A DNA stretch of 36,396 bases from the NCBI GenBank assembly GCA_030765335.1, contig JAVCCU010000006.1, positions 1-36,396 of the forward strand, given 5' to 3'. This document shows, in pieces, positions 31,976-36,396 of this stretch. Each line of letters starts with the position of its first letter. Positions within the stretch are counted from its first letter, which is position 1. A program made the position numbers and the translations under genes. The notes below the pieces were generated by a model. The model ran no database searches, was not told the origin of the DNA, and saw only the letters and a list, made by a program, of their open reading frames with translations. This DNA is from Candidatus Kaelpia aquatica. GTDB taxonomy: Bacteria; Omnitrophota; Gorgyraeia; Kaelpiales; Kaelpiaceae.

Positions 31976-33985
31976 ATGATAAAGAGAACTCTGTCTATCC
32001 TTTCTTTTTTAATTATTCTTAGCTTAGTTTCAAAATCTAATTTAGTTTTAGCTCAAAATAATAAAAATGTGCTCTGCCTGTTTGATAAAAAGAGCTCTTC
32101 GGTAAGCAAAGGAGAGATAAATAAGTTTTTAAAAGCAGCTGAATTTTCATCGGTTAAATGGAGTAAGGAGTTAGAAGAGCATATAGCTGAGATTGATTAT
32201 CTTGTTCTCTCAAAAGGCAAACTAGAAAATGAAGAGCAGGATATTATTGTTAGATTCTTAAGGAGCGGCGGAGGCTTAGTGCTCTTTCTCTCTAAAGAGC
32301 ATGATGAGGCTTTTTTAAAGGAGATAGGGCTTAGAAGATATGATATCTATGGAGATAATCTAGCTGTTGAATATAATAGAGAATTCTTTAAAGACCCGAT
32401 AGAGGGTGAGCTCTCTTCTAATAAGGGTGTTTTGGTAAAGACAGGTTATGGAGGTGATATAAGGCAGCCGGATAGAGGTAATATCTTTCCAGAGAGGATT
32501 CCAGTTAGAGATTTTAATATACTCTCTAAAGTAGTAGATGAAGATGGTAATTTTTTGGGCTCAAATATAGTCTTAGTTAAGCATTGGATGAACCCTTGGG
32601 ATTTAAAAGAGAGGGCCCCTCTAAGATGGCTTATATTTTCTAGCAGCGATATTAATCTAACCAAAAAAGATTATAGAAAAATAAGTGAAATTTTAAATAG
32701 AGATATTGTAATAAAAGATTTAAGTTCTAATTATCCCTTATATTATCAGGGTGAAGATACAGGCCTATCTTTAAGCGTGTTTAACCCTCTTAGAGCTGAT
32801 AAGCGGGTAAGATTCTTAGTAGAGCTCTCATCTGATTCTAATACAGTCTATTCGATCTATCAGGAGAGAGTTATTAAAGAAGGATTAAATAAGCTTGATT
32901 TTGAAGTTCAAAAAGATCTAGCCGCAGGGTTCTATAGGGTAAAATGCTCTTTAATAGAAGGCAGGAGTGTCTATGATCAGTTTAATACAGCCTTCCTGGT
33001 TGTTGATAAAAGCTGGGCTGATAAAGGGAGCGATCTTAAGGTTAAAGAGGGCAAAATTCTGTTTAATGGGAGAGATGAGTTTTTATGGGGCATTAACTAT
33101 TATGAGTCAAAGAGAGGAGAGCTAAACTGGGTCTGGCCTAACCCCTATTATATAAATGAAGATTTTAAGTTGATGCATGAGATGGGCCTTAAGATTGTAA
33201 GGATTCATTACCACCACCCCAAGTGGTTCAAGGATTACTTGAAATTTATAGGCTCTGGTCTTACAGGATATTTTCCTGATAAAGATTATCTTCCCGATGA
33301 ATATGATTTAAGGATATTGGATAGCTTTATATATCTTGCCAAGATGAATAATCTAATTATATCTTTTGACCTCTTTACTCTTATTCCGCTTGAGATGGGT
33401 GATCCTAGAGGCTGGCTATCTTTAACGAAGAGAATAACCGATAGAGAGAGAATAGAGAAGCAGCTTGAATTTGTGAGGATAATCTCAAATAGGTATAAAG
33501 ATCTTAAAGGGATAAGCTGGGATCTCTGGAATGAACCCAGGGTTCCTGAGGAACATAAAGAAGACCTAAAGGTTTGGGTTAGGGAGATAATATCTGAGTT
33601 TAGAAAAAACGGAGATAATCATCTTATTACTTTAGGCGGTAATGACAGCCTGTTTTTAGAAGAGTATCTGGATTATACCTCTTACCATACAGATAATGTT
33701 TTAGATATAATATCTTCCACTAAGCCTTTACTCTTACAAGAGTTCTGGCTGCCTAGAAGCTTAGATAAAGAGCTTGAACAATTAGAAGAGCTAGAAGATA
33801 TAATAATCAATCTTAAAGATAGTAATTATCAGGGTTTTATGCCCTGGCAATGGACCAGACAATCAAGGCTGTGGGATAGATCAGATCCTGAGGAATGGGA
33901 TGATGATTTAGGGCTCTTTCTTCGTGAAGACTCTTCGTTTAAGCTTACTACAGCTCTATTTTTAAACAAACCTATAGAACAGTGA
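31976..33985 (+). CDS. Secreted glycoside hydrolase, clan A (GH5-like), with N-terminal domain
   Basis: A 669-residue exported protein. The signal peptide ends about LVLA-Q at residue 26. Residues 30-250 form a Rossmann-like domain (VLCLFDKKSSSVSKG, LRSGGGLVLFLSKEHD) that resembles the glutamine-amidotransferase-like modules found beside glycosidases. Residues 255-350 look like a beta-sandwich, and from about 355 a TIM barrel begins (LWGINYYES). ISWDLWNEP carries the candidate acid/base Glu520, and LLLQEFW the candidate nucleophile Glu589; this pair is typical of GH5-like clan A enzymes. The substrate is unknown, perhaps a mannan, glucan or the cell's own polymer. It starts two bases after aroK and is followed by a terminator. 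Confidence 0.78.
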   Translation: MIKRTLSILSFLIILSLVSKSNLVLAQNNKNVLCLFDKKSSSVSKGEINKFLKAAEFSSVKWSKELEEHIAEIDYLVLSKGKLENEEQDIIVRFLRSGGGLVLFLSKEHDEAFLKEIGLRRYDIYGDNLAVEYNREFFKDPIEGELSSNKGVLVKTGYGGDIRQPDRGNIFPERIPVRDFNILSKVVDEDGNFLGSNIVLVKHWMNPWDLKERAPLRWLIFSSSDINLTKKDYRKISEILNRDIVIKDLSSNYPLYYQGEDTGLSLSVFNPLRADKRVRFLVELSSDSNTVYSIYQERVIKEGLNKLDFEVQKDLAAGFYRVKCSLIEGRSVYDQFNTAFLVVDKSWADKGSDLKVKEGKILFNGRDEFLWGINYYESKRGELNWVWPNPYYINEDFKLMHEMGLKIVRIHYHHPKWFKDYLKFIGSGLTGYFPDKDYLPDEYDLRILDSFIYLAKMNNLIISFDLFTLIPLEMGDPRGWLSLTKRITDRERIEKQLEFVRIISNRYKDLKGISWDLWNEPRVPEEHKEDLKVWVREIISEFRKNGDNHLITLGGNDSLFLEEYLDYTSYHTDNVLDIISSTKPLLLQEFWLPRSLDKELEQLEELEDIIINLKDSNYQGFMPWQWTRQSRLWDRSDPEEWDDDLGLFLREDSSFKLTTALFLNKPIEQ

Positions 33986-34017
33986 TTGTTAAACGAAATC
34001 TTGTTCAGCCTAATAGC

Positions 34018-34040
34018 GTAAACCTTGGTTTACACTTTTT
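34018..34040 (+). terminator. Terminator-like hairpin after the glycoside hydrolase
   Basis: GTAAAC (34018-34023) pairs with GTTTAC (34028-34033) around the loop CTTG, and five T follow after two bases. The stem is short and A+T-rich, so efficiency is uncertain. A similar half-site pattern GTAA-N5-TTAC occurs at 34078-34090. Confidence 0.5.
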
Positions 34041-34061
34041 AAATATCTTTCAGAACAAAGT

Positions 34062-34073
34062 TGTAGTACTACA
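34062..34073. promoter_or_regulatory. 12-bp perfect palindrome upstream of a sigma-54 promoter
   Basis: TGTAGTACTACA is a perfect palindrome about 83-94 bases upstream of the start predicted from the sigma-54 element at 34129-34146, a usual distance for an enhancer-binding activator. With the nearby GTAA-N5-TTAC (34078-34090) it may form a bipartite activator site. Confidence 0.4.
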
Positions 34074-34128
34074 TATTGTAACCTGTTTACATATAGTGTG
34101 TTAGGGTGTTATTTATAGCAATGTCTTT

Positions 34129-34146
34129 TTGGCATAGAAATTGCAT
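34129..34146 (+). promoter_or_regulatory. Sigma-54-type promoter of the subtilisin-like protease
   Basis: TTGGCATAGAAATTGCAT has GG-N10-GC and consensus flanks, and matches the element at 23076-23093 at 16 of 18 bases. The predicted start near 34156 gives a leader of about 70 bases to the chosen ATG at 34227. Confidence 0.72.
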
Positions 34147-34226
34147 GTATAAGATCTGAGGTAAGTGAAATGAAAAGAAAGAGAGAAGAACAAATTAACC
34201 AGAGTGAAAACAAGGAGGTAGGTAAA

Positions 34227-36396
34227 ATGAAGAATAGAGAGATGAAAACAAAAGTTTTTTTAGCAGCCGGAGTGTTCATTGTATTAGGATTTGGCTTATT
34301 GCTAAAATTTAATAGCAATGGCAAAGATGTTGGACTAGACCAAGTAATAGAGGAGCTCTCTTCTATGCCATCCATTGATAATCTAGAAGTGGTATTTAAG
34401 GAAGAGGAATTTCAGGAGGAAAAAAAGATAACCACAGCTTCAAAACCTAAAGTTAAGAAGGAATCTTATGTGTTTTCTTCTGTGGATGCAGCTCAAGAAC
34501 CTGGATATATTGATGATTTAAGATATTCAGGAATAGAGGTTAAAGAGCATAAGGAGATTTCTGCGACAAATAAATTGATGAACGCATATTATGAGAAAGA
34601 AAACTATCCTAAATTAGAGAAGGAAGTTACAAAAGAATTGCCGGAAAACAGCGTTGCGGGAGAGATAATTGTCAAGAGTGTTAACTGGCAGGATAGCGGA
34701 ACATATATAGTTGATTATCGCACTATAATTGTATCTCCTGAAGAAGTAATTAATGCAATGAGTATAATAAATGATGATCCTAATGTTCTTAGTGCGGAGC
34801 CGAATGTGACAATAAGAATAAATACAACTAGTAATACTATTATATTAAACACAATGACTACAGGAGCAGGTGGGATTAATGATGAGCATTTTGGTAAGCA
34901 ATGGGCATTACAAGAGGATAAAATAAACGCACCTGGTGCCTGGGATATAATAGGAGAAGAAGGAGAAAATGTAAAGATAGCAATAATAGATACAGGTGTG
35001 GATTTAAGTCATCCAGATTTAGTAGGAAGTATAGATTCTAATGAAGATTATGATTATATAAATAATGACGATGAAGCTGATGATGAAAGTCACAACAGTC
35101 ATGGTACACATATAGCAGGTATAATTGCAGCGAGCTTTAATGATATAGGAGTGCGTGGAATGGTGCCGAATGCTACACTAATTATTCATAAGATTATGAC
35201 TGGCGGCCAGGACGAGGAAGTGGATATTGTATCCCTTGGGTCTACAATTTCTAATGCAATAGTAAAAGGGGCTAGAGTTATTAATATGTCCTGGACTACG
35301 GAGAAAGATATGATGCAGTATGGTTTTCTAAAAGATACTTTAGATGCTGCGATTGCATCAGAAACTCTATTGGTAGCCGCGGCAGGTAACCAGAAAGTGG
35401 TTGATTATCCGGCAGCATACTCTGGAGTTTTAGCAGTTGGCGGAACTGATGAAAATGATAACCGCTGGGTAGACACTGATTCTGAAAGCGCTTACGGAGA
35501 TAGAGTAGATGTTGCGGCGCCGGCAAAGGATGTTTATTCTACGAAAATAGATAGTGATTATCAATATTTACCAGGTACATCAATGTCTACTGCATTTGTA
35601 TCAGGGCTAGCAGGGCTTCTGTTATCCCAGGATCCTGATTTGGCAAAAGAAAATCTTATAAACTTGATAAAAAATAATGCTGATATAATATATCCAGATG
35701 AACCTATAGGTGCAGGAAGAATTAATGCTCAAAAAGCATTAGCGGCAGCAGCAGCAGGATTAAATATAAATACAGCTGCTGGAGATGTTGACCTTCTTTA
35801 TGCGGTTGCAGGATTAAATCCAGATGCTTCAATCGATGATTTGATAATTGACGATTATGAAGTGGGTCAAGCAATAGCTGAGTGGCAAACTCCTAGTACA
35901 GTGACAGAGTTAAATGATTATTTTATTGACCTGGATCAGTTACTGCTAATTGTAGCTTATTATGTAGAAGATATATCTGTAGACAACTCGCTACCAACGA
36001 CTGAAAGAATATATGTCAGTCCTGAAATTTCTGAGGTAGGTCAGGAGGTAACAATTAATGCAGCTATATTAGATTCAATAATATTAGATTCAGTGATATA
36101 TGTATGGGATTTTGGAGATGACAGTAATCTAGGGACTGAAATAAATCCGTCTCATATATATACTGAAGTTGGAGAGTATACAGTTACTTTAACAGTAACT
36201 GATAAGAATGATAGCAATGATACTGTTACATTTACTAAGGATATTACTGTTGGATCTGAAGGTGTAAACCAAGCACCAGATTTAGAGTTAATAGGAGATA
36301 AGAGTGTTATTGCCGGTGATACGTTGATCTTTACTGTCACAGCAAGCGATGAAGATGTGGCTACCTTGAGTTATTCAGTAACTGGTTTACCATCTG
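34227..36396 (+). CDS. Secreted subtilisin-like protease (S8) with PKD and Ig-like domains (partial)
   Basis: The frame stays open to the window end, so 723 residues are visible and the C-terminus is missing. ATG at 34227 is preceded by AAGGAGG with good spacing; an in-frame ATG at 34170 would add 19 charged residues before the membrane segment (about residues 8-24). Residues 140-205 look like a fervidolysin/I9-type propeptide (SVAGEIIVKSVNW, DDPNVLSAEPNV). The S8 domain has the triad Asp255 (IAIIDTGVD), His292 (SHGTHIAG) and Ser452 (GTSMSTAFVSG), with AAAGN as oxyanion site. A helical, dockerin-like stretch follows, then a PKD domain (YVWDFGDDS, PSHIYTEVGEYTVTLTV) and a cadherin/Ig-like repeat. 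It would act outside the cell, perhaps tethered to the surface. Confidence 0.88.
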   Translation, partial: MKNREMKTKVFLAAGVFIVLGFGLLLKFNSNGKDVGLDQVIEELSSMPSIDNLEVVFKEEEFQEEKKITTASKPKVKKESYVFSSVDAAQEPGYIDDLRYSGIEVKEHKEISATNKLMNAYYEKENYPKLEKEVTKELPENSVAGEIIVKSVNWQDSGTYIVDYRTIIVSPEEVINAMSIINDDPNVLSAEPNVTIRINTTSNTIILNTMTTGAGGINDEHFGKQWALQEDKINAPGAWDIIGEEGENVKIAIIDTGVDLSHPDLVGSIDSNEDYDYINNDDEADDESHNSHGTHIAGIIAASFNDIGVRGMVPNATLIIHKIMTGGQDEEVDIVSLGSTISNAIVKGARVINMSWTTEKDMMQYGFLKDTLDAAIASETLLVAAAGNQKVVDYPAAYSGVLAVGGTDENDNRWVDTDSESAYGDRVDVAAPAKDVYSTKIDSDYQYLPGTSMSTAFVSGLAGLLLSQDPDLAKENLINLIKNNADIIYPDEPIGAGRINAQKALAAAAAGLNINTAAGDVDLLYAVAGLNPDASIDDLIIDDYEVGQAIAEWQTPSTVTELNDYFIDLDQLLLIVAYYVEDISVDNSLPTTERIYVSPEISEVGQEVTINAAILDSIILDSVIYVWDFGDDSNLGTEINPSHIYTEVGEYTVTLTVTDKNDSNDTVTFTKDITVGSEGVNQAPDLELIGDKSVIAGDTLIFTVTASDEDVATLSYSVTGLPS

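Noticed and set aside
34170-34226. ATG at 34170 as the protease start
   Set aside because: It is in frame but has only a weak SD and adds a highly charged stretch before the membrane segment; ATG at 34227 has AAGGAGG with good spacing. It remains possible.
34109-34375. Minus-strand open frame of 88 codons over the protease start
   Set aside because: It lies opposite the sigma-54 promoter and the coding start of the protease, has no SD and shows no recognisable motif.

Overview
The window is A+T-rich bacterial DNA, densely packed, with many start/stop overlaps of 1-4 bases and strong Shine-Dalgarno (SD) sites. An lpxA gene (lipid A), a prepilin peptidase, two sigma-54-type promoters and an L,D-transpeptidase point to a diderm (Gram-negative-type) bacterium. 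The mix (Nfn-like oxidoreductase with GDH, GAF-ANTAR behind glnA, a carbamoyltransferase/DUF5989 cassette, large secreted PKD proteases, a split GMP synthase) would fit an uncultured lineage such as Omnitrophota. That placement is an inference and not proven here. No insertion sequence, integrase, CRISPR array or phage module was seen, so most of the window looks like chromosomal core with lineage-specific surface genes.

Layout. 1-2667 (minus): a four-gene cassette of a DUF5989 micro-protein, an SxtJ-like micro-protein, a NodU/CmcH carbamoyltransferase and an SGNH hydrolase cut by the window edge. 2729-10798 (plus): nitrogen assimilation. A sigma-70-type promoter and an attenuator-like leader precede nfnA-nfnB-gdhA-purL, which end at a strong terminator. 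A second promoter drives glnA and a GAF-ANTAR antiterminator protein. 10936-12168 (minus): glgC. 12233-14150: an amidohydrolase relic, then a redox-type group (Rrf2 regulator, FMN-binding protein, 4Fe-4S membrane protein). 14415-15380: stand-alone GMP synthase ATPase subunit. 15396-18530: LysE exporter, lipoprotein, membrane proteins and an MscS channel. 18533-19791: lipoprotein, YbgC thioesterase, tRNA-Ser(CGA). 19795-23039 (minus): two tandem paralogous secreted repeat proteins behind a sigma-54 promoter. 23270-24181: PfkB kinase. 24359-27096: L,D-transpeptidase, accA, lpxA. 27176-33985: a run with leuA, aroE, pilD, aroC, aroK and a secreted glycoside hydrolase. 34129-end: a second sigma-54 promoter and a large secreted subtilisin-like protease with PKD and Ig-like domains that runs off the window.

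How it works together. The Nfn-like pair would supply NADPH, and GDH and GlnA would fix ammonium into glutamate and glutamine. PurL and GMP synthase use that nitrogen for purines. The ANTAR protein encoded with glnA is a candidate to control the leader of the nfn operon: that leader has a hairpin with an A1/G4 hexaloop whose 3' arm is shared with an intrinsic terminator. The two sigma-54 elements match at 16 of 18 bases and both precede exported proteins, which suggests a shared surface regulon.
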